Assembly: GCF_000716335.1 (NCBI RefSeq)
Contig: NZ_KL591004.1
Span: 256,297 to 320,296, forward strand
Source: Streptomyces sp. NRRL S-118
Lineage (GTDB): Bacteria; Actinomycetota; Actinomycetes; Streptomycetales; Streptomycetaceae
Direction of reading: 5' to 3'
DNA length: 64,000 nt
The stretch's first letter is position 1. Every line of letters starts with the position of its first letter. The translations under genes were made by a program, and so were the position numbers. Under the pieces are notes generated by a model. That model worked only from the letters and a program-made list of their open reading frames with translations. It searched no databases and was not told where the DNA came from. Positions 40,527 through 48,289 of the stretch are shown one piece after another.

Positions 40527-41966
40527 GTGATCCGCGATTTCAAGATGCCGGACGTGGGGGAAGGCCTCACCGAGGCCGAGATCCTCAAGTGGTACGTCCA
40601 GCCGGGCGACACCGTCACCGACGGGCAGGTCGTCTGTGAGGTGGAGACCGCCAAGGCGGCCGTCGAACTGCCCATCCCGTACGACGGGGTCGTCCACGAG
40701 CTGCGTTTCCCCGAGGGCACGACCGTCGACGTCGGCGAAGTGATCATCTCGGTGGACGTGGCCCCCGGGGCTGCCGCCGAGCAGCCGCAGACCGCGCAGC
40801 CCGCGGCCGAGGAGCCCGCCGCCAAGGACTCCGCCGGTGAGGCCGAGCCGCAGGGACGCCAGCCCGTCCTGGTGGGCTACGGCGTGGCGGCGACGTCCAC
40901 CAAGCGCCGCCCGCGCAAGCAGCCGGCCGCCGCCCCCGAGGCGCAGCCGGCCGCCGCCGCCCTCCAGGGCGAGCTGAACGGCAGCGCGGGCACGGTCACG
41001 GCCGCCCCCACGGCCCCCGCCCCCGCCGGCCCGCGCCCGCTCGCCAAGCCGCCGGTGCGCAAGCTGGCGAAGGACCTCGGGGTCGACCTGGCGACGGTGA
41101 CGCCGACCGGGCCCGACGGGATCATCAGCCGCGAGGACGTCCACGCGGCCGTGTCCCTCGCCGCCGCGTCGATCGCCGCCCCCGCCGCCGTACCGGTACC
41201 GGCGCAGGCACCGCAGCCCGAGCCGCAGCAGCAGCCGCAGCCCGAGGCCGTCGTGGCGGGCGGGGCGCGCGAGACCCGCATCCCCATCAAGGGCGTCCGC
41301 AAGGCCACCGCCCAGGCGATGGTCGGGTCCGCCTTCACCGCACCGCACGTCACCGAGTTCGTCACGGTCGACGTCACCCGCACCATGCGGCTCGTCGAGG
41401 AGCTCAAGTCCGACAAGGACATGGCCGGGCTCCGGGTGAACCCGCTGCTCCTCGTCGCCAAGGCGCTGCTGGTGGCGATCCGGCGGAACCCGGGGATCAA
41501 CGCCTCCTGGGACGAGGCCGCTCAGGAGATCGTGGTCAAGCACTACGTGAACCTCGGCATCGCGGCCGCCACGCCGCGCGGTCTGATCGTGCCGAACATC
41601 AAGGACGCGCACGCCAAGACCCTGCCCGAGCTCTCCCAGGCCCTGTCGGAGCTGGTGTCCACGGCCCGTGAGGGGAAGACGACCCCCGCGGCCATGCAGG
41701 GCGGCACGGTGACCATCACCAACGTCGGCGTCTTCGGCGTCGACACCGGTACGCCGATCCTCAACCCGGGCGAGTCCGCGATCCTGGCGGTCGGAGCGAT
41801 CAAGCTCCAGCCGTGGGTCCACAAGGGCAAGGTGAAGCCCCGTCAGGTGACCACGCTGGCCCTCTCCTTCGACCACCGCCTGGTCGACGGGGAGCTCGGC
41901 TCCAAGGTCCTCGCGGACGTCGCCGCGGTCCTGGAGCAGCCGAAGAGGCTCATCACCTGGGCGTGA
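40527..41966 (+). CDS. bkdC1: Branched-chain 2-oxoacid dehydrogenase E2 (copy 1)
   Basis: 479 aa from a GTG at 40527 (GAGGAGG site). One lipoyl domain with lysine in CEVETAKAAVELPIPYDGVVHELRFPEG; an Ala/Pro/Glu linker; a subunit-binding domain (LAKPPVRKLAKDLGVDLATVTPTGPDGIISREDVHAAV); and a catalytic acyltransferase domain ending in LSFDHRLVDGELGSKVLADVAAVLEQP with the HxxxDG motif. A strong terminator follows, so the operon is bkdA1-B1-C1 with no E3. Confidence 0.93.
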   Translation: MIRDFKMPDVGEGLTEAEILKWYVQPGDTVTDGQVVCEVETAKAAVELPIPYDGVVHELRFPEGTTVDVGEVIISVDVAPGAAAEQPQTAQPAAEEPAAKDSAGEAEPQGRQPVLVGYGVAATSTKRRPRKQPAAAPEAQPAAAALQGELNGSAGTVTAAPTAPAPAGPRPLAKPPVRKLAKDLGVDLATVTPTGPDGIISREDVHAAVSLAAASIAAPAAVPVPAQAPQPEPQQQPQPEAVVAGGARETRIPIKGVRKATAQAMVGSAFTAPHVTEFVTVDVTRTMRLVEELKSDKDMAGLRVNPLLLVAKALLVAIRRNPGINASWDEAAQEIVVKHYVNLGIAAATPRGLIVPNIKDAHAKTLPELSQALSELVSTAREGKTTPAAMQGGTVTITNVGVFGVDTGTPILNPGESAILAVGAIKLQPWVHKGKVKPRQVTTLALSFDHRLVDGELGSKVLADVAAVLEQPKRLITWA

Positions 41967-41979
41967 CGCCCCGCTGAGC

Positions 41980-42010
41980 GAGGCCCGTCCCACATGCCGG
42001 GACGGGCCTC
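41980..42010 (+). terminator. Terminator of bkd operon 1
   Basis: GAGGCCCGTCCC (41980-41991) and GGGACGGGCCTC (41999-42010) form a perfect 12-bp stem with a 7-nt loop, 13 nt after the bkdC1 stop. Confidence 0.9.
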
Positions 42011-42032
42011 TCTCCGGCCCCCCTGTTGTATC

Positions 42033-42047
42033 TATGCTGTGTTCATG
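42033..42047 (+). promoter_or_regulatory. Probable leaderless promoter of gntR
   Basis: A -10-like TATGCT at 42033-42038 is followed after 6 nt by the ATG at 42045, with no ribosome site. This spacing puts the expected transcription start on the A of the ATG. The -35 region is weak. Confidence 0.5.
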
Positions 42048-42686
42048 CCTTCCGCCCCCGCCGCAGCCGACCGCGTCTACACCCACGTCAAACAGGCCGT
42101 CCTCGACCGCCGCTACCAGGGCGGCACCCTCCTCACCGAGGGCGAGCTCGCCGAGGCCGTCGGAGTCTCCCGCACGCCCGTGCGCGAGGCGCTGCTGAAG
42201 CTGGAGATGGAAGGGCTGCTGAAGCTCTACCCCAAGAAGGGCGCCCTCGTGCTCGCCGTCTCCGCGCAGGAGATCGCCGACGTCGTCGAAACCCGCCTGC
42301 TCGTCGAGGAGTTCGCGGTCCGCAGGGCCGTACCGGCGTCGGCGCGGCTCATCGAGCGGCTGGAGGCGCTGCTGGAGGAGCAGCGCCGGCACGCCGAGAA
42401 CGGCGATCTGGCGGCCGTCGCCGTCACCGACCGCGGTTTCCACGCCGAGATCGTGCGCCACGCCGGCAACGAGATCCTGTCGCGCCTGTACGACCAGATG
42501 CGCGACCGCCAGCTGCGGATGGGCGTCGCCGTCATGGAGGCCCACCCGGACCGCATCGCCAAGAACATCGCCGAGCACGCCGAGATCCTCGGCGCCCTGC
42601 GCGCCGGTGACGCGGAGGGCGCCGCGCAGTGCGTGCACCGGCACGTCAGCCGGGTGAAGGTGCTGGTCCGGGGCGAGGACCGGTGA
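42045..42686 (+). CDS. GntR-family (FadR/VanR-type) transcriptional regulator
   Basis: 213 aa. GntR winged helix: DRVYTHVKQAVLDRRYQGGTLLTEGELAEAVGVSRTPVREALLKLEMEGLLKLYPKKGALV. The all-helical FCD effector domain follows, with metal/acid-binding residues in VTDRGFHAEIVRHAGNEIL and KNIAEHAEILGALRAGDAEGAAQCVHRHV. Such regulators sense organic acids. Its stop overlaps the GTG of the MFS transporter, so it may control that transporter and itself. Translation is probably leaderless. Confidence 0.9.
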   Translation: MPSAPAAADRVYTHVKQAVLDRRYQGGTLLTEGELAEAVGVSRTPVREALLKLEMEGLLKLYPKKGALVLAVSAQEIADVVETRLLVEEFAVRRAVPASARLIERLEALLEEQRRHAENGDLAAVAVTDRGFHAEIVRHAGNEILSRLYDQMRDRQLRMGVAVMEAHPDRIAKNIAEHAEILGALRAGDAEGAAQCVHRHVSRVKVLVRGEDR

Positions 42687-44005
42687 GCGGGGCCGCCCTG
42701 CCGTCCGGCCCTCCCCCCGCCTCCGGCGGGGAAGCCCCCGGCGGGCGCCGCGCCGTCCTCGTGTGGGGCGTCGGCGTCAGCGTCTACTTCGTCGCCGTCA
42801 TCTTCCGCACGTCCCTGGGCGTCGCCGGGCTCGACGCCGCCGACCGCTTCGGCATCAACGCCTCCGCGCTGTCCACGTTCTCCATACTCCAGCTGCTCGT
42901 CTACGCGGGCATGCAGATACCCGTCGGCCTGATGGTCGACCGGCTCGGCACCAAGAAGGTCCTCACCCTCGGCGTCGTGCTGTTCACCGCGGGCCAGCTC
43001 GGCTTCGCCCTCTCCCCCTCGTACGGCATGGCCCTCGCCTCGCGCGCGCTGCTCGGCTGCGGCGACGCGATGACGTTCATCTCCGTCCTGCGGCTGGGCA
43101 CCCGCTGGTTCCCCGCCCGCCGGGGACCGCTGGTCGCGCAGATCGCCGGGCTGTTCGGGGTCCTCGGCAACCTCGTCTCCACGATCGTCGTGGCCCGGAT
43201 GCTGGACGGGCTGGGCTGGACGTGGACCTTCGCCGGCAGCGCGGCGGCCGGCGCCGTCGTCCTGGTGGTGCTCCTCCTGTTCCTGAAGGACCACCCCGAG
43301 GGGTGCGCACCGGAGCCCGTGCGCCACGCCGGCGCGGCGTTCGTCCGCCGCCAGATCGTCCGGTCGTGGCGCGAGCCCGGCACCCGGCTCGGCATGTGGG
43401 TGCACTTCACCACCCAGTTCCCCGCGATGGTGTTCCTGCTGCTGTGGGGCCTGCCGTTCCTCGTCGAGGACCAGGGTCTGTCCCGGGGCACGGCCGGTGA
43501 CCTGCTGACACTGGTGGTGCTCGCCAACCTGGTCTTCGGTCTGGCCTTCGGACAGGTCATCGCCCGCCACCACGGGGCGCGCGCGCCGCTCGCCCTCGGC
43601 ACGGTCGCCGCGACGGCCGTCCTGTGGGCGGCCACCCTCGCCCACCCGGGCGCACGGGCCCCGATGTGGCTGCTGGCCGCCCTGTGCGTCGTCCTGGGCG
43701 CGTGCGGTCCCGCCTCGATGATCGGCTTCGACTTCGCCCGGCCGGCGAACCCGCCGGAGCGCCAGGGCACGGCCTCCGGGATCGTCAACATGGGCGGCTT
43801 CACCGCCTCGATGGCCACCCTGCTGGCCGTCGGGGTGCTGCTGGACGCGACGGGCGACGACTACCGGATCGCCTTCTCGTCGGTCTTCGTGCTCCAGGCG
43901 CTGGGCATCACCCAGATCCTCCGGCTGCGTGCGCGCACGGCGCGGCGGGAACGCGAGCGGCTGGTGGCGAGCAGGGTCGAGGCCGTGCACGTACCGGTGG
44001 TGTGA
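42683..44005 (+). CDS. MFS transporter
   Basis: 440 aa from a GTG at 42683 coupled to gntR. There are twelve predicted hydrophobic helices. MFS motif A is in MQIPVGLMVDRLGTKKVLTLG (about residues 75-95), with a second-half equivalent near GQVIARHHGARAPLALG. FRTSLGVAGLDAADRFGINASALSTFSILQLLVYAGMQ is typical of the nitrate/oxalate-formate-like and CynX-like groups. The substrate cannot be deduced. A GntR/FCD regulator beside it hints at an organic anion. Confidence 0.9.
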   Translation: MSGAALPSGPPPASGGEAPGGRRAVLVWGVGVSVYFVAVIFRTSLGVAGLDAADRFGINASALSTFSILQLLVYAGMQIPVGLMVDRLGTKKVLTLGVVLFTAGQLGFALSPSYGMALASRALLGCGDAMTFISVLRLGTRWFPARRGPLVAQIAGLFGVLGNLVSTIVVARMLDGLGWTWTFAGSAAAGAVVLVVLLLFLKDHPEGCAPEPVRHAGAAFVRRQIVRSWREPGTRLGMWVHFTTQFPAMVFLLLWGLPFLVEDQGLSRGTAGDLLTLVVLANLVFGLAFGQVIARHHGARAPLALGTVAATAVLWAATLAHPGARAPMWLLAALCVVLGACGPASMIGFDFARPANPPERQGTASGIVNMGGFTASMATLLAVGVLLDATGDDYRIAFSSVFVLQALGITQILRLRARTARRERERLVASRVEAVHVPVV

Positions 44006-44122
44006 CCCGGCGGTGTGACCGGGCCGTGGTGCCCAGGCCGTGGGGCCCCGGCGTCGCACGCCGGACCCTGCCGCGGGGGTCACCGGGCCCCAGGGCCGCT
44101 CCCGCGGCGGGACCCGCGGCGG

Positions 44123-44947
44123 CTACGGCGTCACCGCGAAGTTCGCGAGGATCGCGTCCGCCAGCTCCTGGTCGCCCTCGACCTTCAGGCGGTCGGCCAC
44201 CGCCGCCGGCCGCACCCGGCCGCACGCCAGGCGCACGTACGTCTCCCAGTCCACGGCGATGGTCACCGCGGGGCCCAGGGACGGCGCGCCGTCGATCGTG
44301 CCGTGCCCGTTCGCGTCGACCCGTACCGTGCGCAGGAACTCCACCGGCCCGTGCACGTCGAAGACGACCGCCGTGTTCGGCGGGGCGCCCGCGTCCTTGG
44401 CGACGACCTTGGGCAGGACGTACAGGAAGTTGTCGCGGGCGACGTACGCGCCGGGCGAGTCGAGGTTGCCGGGCCTGCCGAGCGCGGTGCGCAGGTCCTG
44501 CTCGTGCACCCACACGTCGAAGGCGCGCATCCGGTAGGCCAGTTCGAGCGACTGCTCGGCGCCGAGCGGCGCGCGGATCAGGGTGTCGGGGGAGCGGTTC
44601 TCGTTGCGCAGCTGGCGGGCGCGGCGGATCAGGACGTACTCCAGCTCTGCGGTCATCTCCGGACCGGTGTGGTGGCGCCGCGCGTCGACCTGCACCTCCA
44701 TGTAGCGCGCGAACTCGCCGCGCACGTGGAACAGGTCCCGGGGGAGGGTGTGGATCGGGCGGGGGTCGCCCAGCATCTCGCACTCCATGCCGATGACGTG
44801 CGACACGATGTCGCGCACCGACCAGCCGGGGCAGGGCGTGGCGCGATTCCACTCCCCCTCGACGAGCGGCTGCACCAGCTCGGATATCGCTTCGATGGAG
44901 TGGGTCCAGGCGTCGGCGTAAGTCTGGAGGCTGGGATGGACGGTCAC
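44123..44947 (-). CDS. Maleylpyruvate isomerase-family mycothiol-dependent protein (MDMPI)
   Basis: 274 aa. The N-terminal DinB/MDMPI four-helix bundle has the metal-site pattern: EGEWNRATPCPGWSVRDIVSHVIGME (one His) and MRAFDVWVHEQDLRTALGRPGNLDSPG (second His region). The C-terminal ~110 residues form an SCP2/MDMPI-C-like domain (AVTIAVDWETYVRLACGRVRPAAVADRLKVEGDQELADAILANFAVTP). Family members are mycothiol-dependent isomerases or transferases; the actual substrate is unknown. It is divergent from the nitrilase gene at 45088. Confidence 0.88.
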   Translation of the reverse strand: MTVHPSLQTYADAWTHSIEAISELVQPLVEGEWNRATPCPGWSVRDIVSHVIGMECEMLGDPRPIHTLPRDLFHVRGEFARYMEVQVDARRHHTGPEMTAELEYVLIRRARQLRNENRSPDTLIRAPLGAEQSLELAYRMRAFDVWVHEQDLRTALGRPGNLDSPGAYVARDNFLYVLPKVVAKDAGAPPNTAVVFDVHGPVEFLRTVRVDANGHGTIDGAPSLGPAVTIAVDWETYVRLACGRVRPAAVADRLKVEGDQELADAILANFAVTP

Positions 44948-45087
44948 GGGACCCCTCGGACGGTCGGTACGCGGGCGGGCTGGGTGCTGTGGCAGTTAAG
45001 TTACGCTGCCGTGAGGCACCCCGGCAGTGCTTTCGTATGACGATCGTAGGCCCGTGTTGACGACTCGAATGCCAGGGCGGTGGTAGT

Positions 45088-45888
45088 GTGCGCGCCTCAC
45101 TGATCCAGATCGCAGTAGACCCGGACGAATCCCCCGATTCCCGCCGTGCGCGCGTCGCTTCCCTGGTGGCCGGGCAGCGGGGGGTCGCCGACCTGGTCGT
45201 CCTGCCCGAACTGTGGCCCGTGGGCGCCTTCGCGTACGACGCGTACGAGACCGAGGCGGAGCAGGTGCCCGGCGGTACGACCTGCGAGGCGATGGCCAAG
45301 GCCGCGGCGGAGGCGGGCGTGTGGCTGCACGCGGGCTCGGTCGTGGAACGCGCCCCCGACGGGCTCCTCTACAACACCGCGCTGGTCTTCTCCCCCTCCG
45401 GCGAGCTCGTCGCGACCTACCGCAAGATCCACCGCTTCGGCTTCGACAAGGGCGAGGCCGTGATGATGGCGGCGGGCGCCGACCTCGTCACCGTCCCGGT
45501 CCCGGACCTCCCCCTCGGCATCGCCACCTGCTACGACCTGCGGTTCCCCGAGCTCTTCCGCGGCCTGGTCGACGCCGGCGCGCTCGCCCTGGTCGTCCCG
45601 GCCGGCTGGCCCGCCCGGCGCCGCGACCACTGGACGCTGCTGACCCGCGCGCGTGCCGTCGAGAACCAGGCGTACGTCCTCGGCTGCGGCACCGCGGGCA
45701 CCCACGCGGGCGTGGAGCAGGCCGGCCACAGCATCGTGGTCGACCCGTGGGGCGAGATCCTCGCGGAGGCGGGCCCGGCGGAGGAGGTCCTCACCGTCGA
45801 GCTGGACCCGCGGAAGGTCGCCACGACCCGCGAGCAGTTCCCGGTGCTGAAGGACCGTCTCCTGGGGATGCCACCGCCGCGCCGCTGA
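45088..45888 (+). CDS. Carbon-nitrogen hydrolase (nitrilase/omega-amidase family)
   Basis: 266 aa from a GTG. The catalytic triad is intact: Glu in LVVLPELWPVGAF, Lys in ATYRKIHRFGFDKG and Cys in GIATCYDLRFPELFR. Length and the CYDLRFPE motif fit branch 10 / omega-amidase-like enzymes that hydrolyse small amides. The 3' 98 bp overlaps, antisense, the 3' end of the GlxA-type regulator gene. Confidence 0.92.
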   Translation: MRASLIQIAVDPDESPDSRRARVASLVAGQRGVADLVVLPELWPVGAFAYDAYETEAEQVPGGTTCEAMAKAAAEAGVWLHAGSVVERAPDGLLYNTALVFSPSGELVATYRKIHRFGFDKGEAVMMAAGADLVTVPVPDLPLGIATCYDLRFPELFRGLVDAGALALVVPAGWPARRRDHWTLLTRARAVENQAYVLGCGTAGTHAGVEQAGHSIVVDPWGEILAEAGPAEEVLTVELDPRKVATTREQFPVLKDRLLGMPPPRR

Positions 45889-46897
45889 CGGCGGTCCGCG
45901 CCGGGCGGCCGTCCGGGCCGCTGTCCGGGCCGGGCACGTTCCGCGAGCGGAACGTGCGGCGGTAGGTGTCGGGCGGCACGCCGACCGTGCGGTTGAAGTG
46001 GCGGCGCAGCGTCGTGGCGGTGCCCATGCCGGTGGCCGCCGCGATGGTGTCCACGCTGTCGCCGGTCGTCTCCAGCAACTCCTGGGCGTGGCGGATCCGC
46101 TGGGTCAGCAGCCACTGCAGCGGGGTGGTGCCGGTCACCGACCTGAAGTGGCGGCCCAGGTGGCGCGAGCTCATGCCTGCCCGCCGGGCCAGGTCCTCCA
46201 CGGTGAGCGGCTGGTCGAGCCGTTCGAGCACCCACGGGAACAGCGCGGCGAGCGGATGGTTGTCCGGGGCGGGCACCGGGGTGGTGACGAACTGCGCCTG
46301 GCCGCCGTCCCGGTGGGGCGGCACGACCAGGCGGCGGGCCACGGCGTTGGCGACCGACGACCCGCGGTCGAGGCGGACCAGGTGCAGGCACAGGTCCATG
46401 GCGGCGGCCTTGCCGGCGGAGGTGAGCACGCTGCCCTCGTCGACGTAGAGCACGTCCGGGTCCACCCGCACCCCGGGGTGGCGGGCGGCCAGTTCCCCGG
46501 TGTGCGCCCAGTGCGTGGTCGCGCGCCTGCCGTCCAGCAGACCGGCGGCGGCCAGCACGAACGCACCCGTGCACAGCGAGGCCACGCGCGCGCCGGCCGC
46601 GTGGGCCGCGCGCACCGCGTCGACCAGATCGGCGGGCGGGTCCCGGTCGATGTCGGCCCAGCCCGGAACGATCACGGTGCCGGCGTCCCGGAGCCGGTCG
46701 AGGCCGTGGTCGGGCTCCAGGAGGAACCGGTCGACCCGCACGGCGTCCGGCCCGCAGACCGCGACGTCGTACCAGGGTCCGGGCACGCCCGCCGGGGCGG
46801 ACCCGAAGACCTCGCAGGCCAGGGACAGCTCGAAGTGCAGCATGCCGTCGGTGACGGCCAGCGCGACGGAAGCCACGTCCGGAATTGTACGGGTCAC
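45791..46897 (-). CDS. GlxA-type AraC transcriptional regulator (DJ-1/PfpI + AraC)
   Basis: 368 aa. The N-terminal DJ-1/PfpI-like domain has DAGTVIVPGWADI and the nucleophile-elbow-like RVASLCTGAFVLAAAGLLDGRRATTHWAHTGELA. The C-terminal AraC domain has two HTH motifs: TVEDLARRAGMSSRHLGRHFRSVTGTTPLQWLLTQRI and DTIAAATGMGTATTLRRHFNRTVGVPPDTYRRTFR. The last ~40 residues are a Pro/Gly/Ala/Ser-rich tail read across the end of the convergent nitrilase gene; a normal family end would be near FRSRN. The target is unknown. Confidence 0.88.
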   Translation of the reverse strand: MTRTIPDVASVALAVTDGMLHFELSLACEVFGSAPAGVPGPWYDVAVCGPDAVRVDRFLLEPDHGLDRLRDAGTVIVPGWADIDRDPPADLVDAVRAAHAAGARVASLCTGAFVLAAAGLLDGRRATTHWAHTGELAARHPGVRVDPDVLYVDEGSVLTSAGKAAAMDLCLHLVRLDRGSSVANAVARRLVVPPHRDGGQAQFVTTPVPAPDNHPLAALFPWVLERLDQPLTVEDLARRAGMSSRHLGRHFRSVTGTTPLQWLLTQRIRHAQELLETTGDSVDTIAAATGMGTATTLRRHFNRTVGVPPDTYRRTFRSRNVPGPDSGPDGRPARTAVSGAAVASPGDGPSAPGTARGSWRPSAGPARR

Positions 46898-46982
46898 GTC
46901 GTTCCGGACACTCGTGGTCGGTACCGGTCCTCGACAGGATGTTCATGACAGCGCGACGGACATCGAGTACGGGGGAGAACCC

Positions 46983-48011
46983 ATGGGAACAGGACCGACG
47001 GTGGCGGTGTACGGCGCGTACGGGCACACCGGGCGCTTCGTGGTGGCGCGGCTGCGCGAGCGCGGGTTCGTCCCGCTCCTCTCCGGCCGCGACGCCGGAA
47101 CGCTGGCCGCCCTGGCGTCCGGATCCGGACTCGACGCCCGCCCGGCGGCGGTCGACGACCCGGCCGCACTCGACCGCGCGCTGGCCGGTGCGGCGGCCGT
47201 GGTCAACTGCGCCGGGCCCTTCGCCACGACGGCCGCCCCCGTGATCGAGGCGGCACTGCGCGCCGGGATCCCGTACGTGGACGTGGCGGCCGAGATCGAG
47301 GCCAACCTGGACACGTTCACGCACTTCACGGACCGCGCCCGCGCCGCCGGAGCGGTCATCGTCCCGGCGATGGCCTTCTACGGCGGCCTCGGCGACCTGC
47401 TGGTCACCGCCGCGATGGGCGACTGGACGGCGGCGGACGAGGCGCACGTCGCCTACGGGCTGAACGGCTGGCACCCCACCCCCGGCACGCGCGTCGCTGG
47501 CGCCGTGTCCCGGCAGCGGCGGGACGGCCGGCGCGTCCGCTACGCGAACGGGCGGCTGGAGTACCGCGACGACGCCATGCCCGGCCTCACCTGGCCCTTC
47601 CCCGAGCCGATGGGCCCCCGTGACGTCCTCGGCGAGTTCACCATGGCCGACGTCGTCACCGTGCCCAGCCACCTGGCCATCCCCGACGTGCGCACCTACA
47701 TGACGGTCGAGGCCGCCAGGGACCTGTCGGCACCCGACACCCCCGCGCCCACCGCGGCCGACGAGCACGGGCGGTCCGCGCAGACCTTCCTCGTCGACGC
47801 CGTCGTGCGCTCCGGCGGCGCGGAACGGCGCGCCGTGGCGAGGGGGCGGGACATCTACGCCGTCACCGCACCGCTCGCGGTGGAAGCGGTCGACCGCATC
47901 CTCACCGGACGGACCAGGACGACCGGAGTCGCCTCCGCCGGCGAGATCTTCGACGCGGCGGACTTCCTCCGCGCGCTCTCCTCCCACCTGTCCGTGGAGC
48001 TGCGCCCGTAA
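46983..48011 (+). CDS. Saccharopine dehydrogenase-like / trans-acting enoyl reductase-like protein
   Basis: 342 aa, ATG after GGGGGAG. The Rossmann start VAVYGAYGHTGRFVVARLRERGFVPLLSGRD is followed by VVNCAGPFATTAAPVIEAALRAGIPYVDVAAEI, the standard pattern of the saccharopine dehydrogenase/NAD(P)-binding superfamily. Many actinobacterial members have unknown oxidoreductase activities on lipids or polyketides. It diverges from the GlxA-type regulator, so it is a candidate target. Its stop is 74 bp before the target gene of the recombinase element. Confidence 0.85.
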   Translation: MGTGPTVAVYGAYGHTGRFVVARLRERGFVPLLSGRDAGTLAALASGSGLDARPAAVDDPAALDRALAGAAAVVNCAGPFATTAAPVIEAALRAGIPYVDVAAEIEANLDTFTHFTDRARAAGAVIVPAMAFYGGLGDLLVTAAMGDWTAADEAHVAYGLNGWHPTPGTRVAGAVSRQRRDGRRVRYANGRLEYRDDAMPGLTWPFPEPMGPRDVLGEFTMADVVTVPSHLAIPDVRTYMTVEAARDLSAPDTPAPTAADEHGRSAQTFLVDAVVRSGGAERRAVARGRDIYAVTAPLAVEAVDRILTGRTRTTGVASAGEIFDAADFLRALSSHLSVELRP

Positions 48012-48071
48012 CCCGCCCGCCTTTCCGGCCCGCCCGGCTTCCCGCCCGTGGTCCGGTGCTCAGGGCGGGAC

Positions 48072-48189
48072 GGCAAGCCTGAACCATGAACGATGCCGCC
48101 CCGGCGCCCACCCCCGCGCCCGAGCCCCGCCGCCGTGCCCGTGTCCGTGCCCCCGAGCTGATCGGCAAGGGCGGATGGCTCAACACCGG
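48072..48189. repeat. Left copy of a 118-bp direct repeat flanking the recombinase gene
   Basis: Bases 48072-48189 recur at 49951-50068 with a single mismatch (C at 48079, T at 49958), exactly 1,879 bp apart. The last 110 bases are identical. The repeat covers the ribosome-site region and first ~35 codons of the thioredoxin/NHL gene. After it the two copies diverge sharply to the recombination point. Confidence 0.97.
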
Positions 48190-48247
48190 CGGCAAGGACC
48201 CGAAGGTCGCCGACTTCCGCGGCCGCGTACTGATCCTCGATTTCTGA
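48086..48247 (+). pseudogene. Severed 53-codon 5' stub of the thioredoxin/NHL gene
   Basis: This reads MNDAAPAPTPAPEPRRRAR... LNTGGKDPKVADFRGRVLILDF then TGA at 48245-48247. It is colinear codon for codon with the first 53 residues of the intact gene at 49965, which continues WTFCCINC. The stop arises at the insertion junction (GATTTCTGA instead of GATTTCTGG). Its codon use is normal high-G+C for the whole length, so this is the host's original 5' end. Confidence 0.92.
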
Positions 48248-48258
48248 AAATCGACAAC
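48233..48258. other. attL junction of the serine-recombinase element
   Basis: The host arm ends ...CTCGATTTC, the proposed TG crossover dinucleotide is 48245-48246, and the element arm AAAATCGACAAC follows at 48247-48258. The element arm is the near-complement of the right-end arm GTTGTTGATTTT, as expected for two halves of one attP. Confidence 0.75.
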
Positions 48259-48289
48259 GGACCACCCAACTTGCGGCAACACTGAGGGT

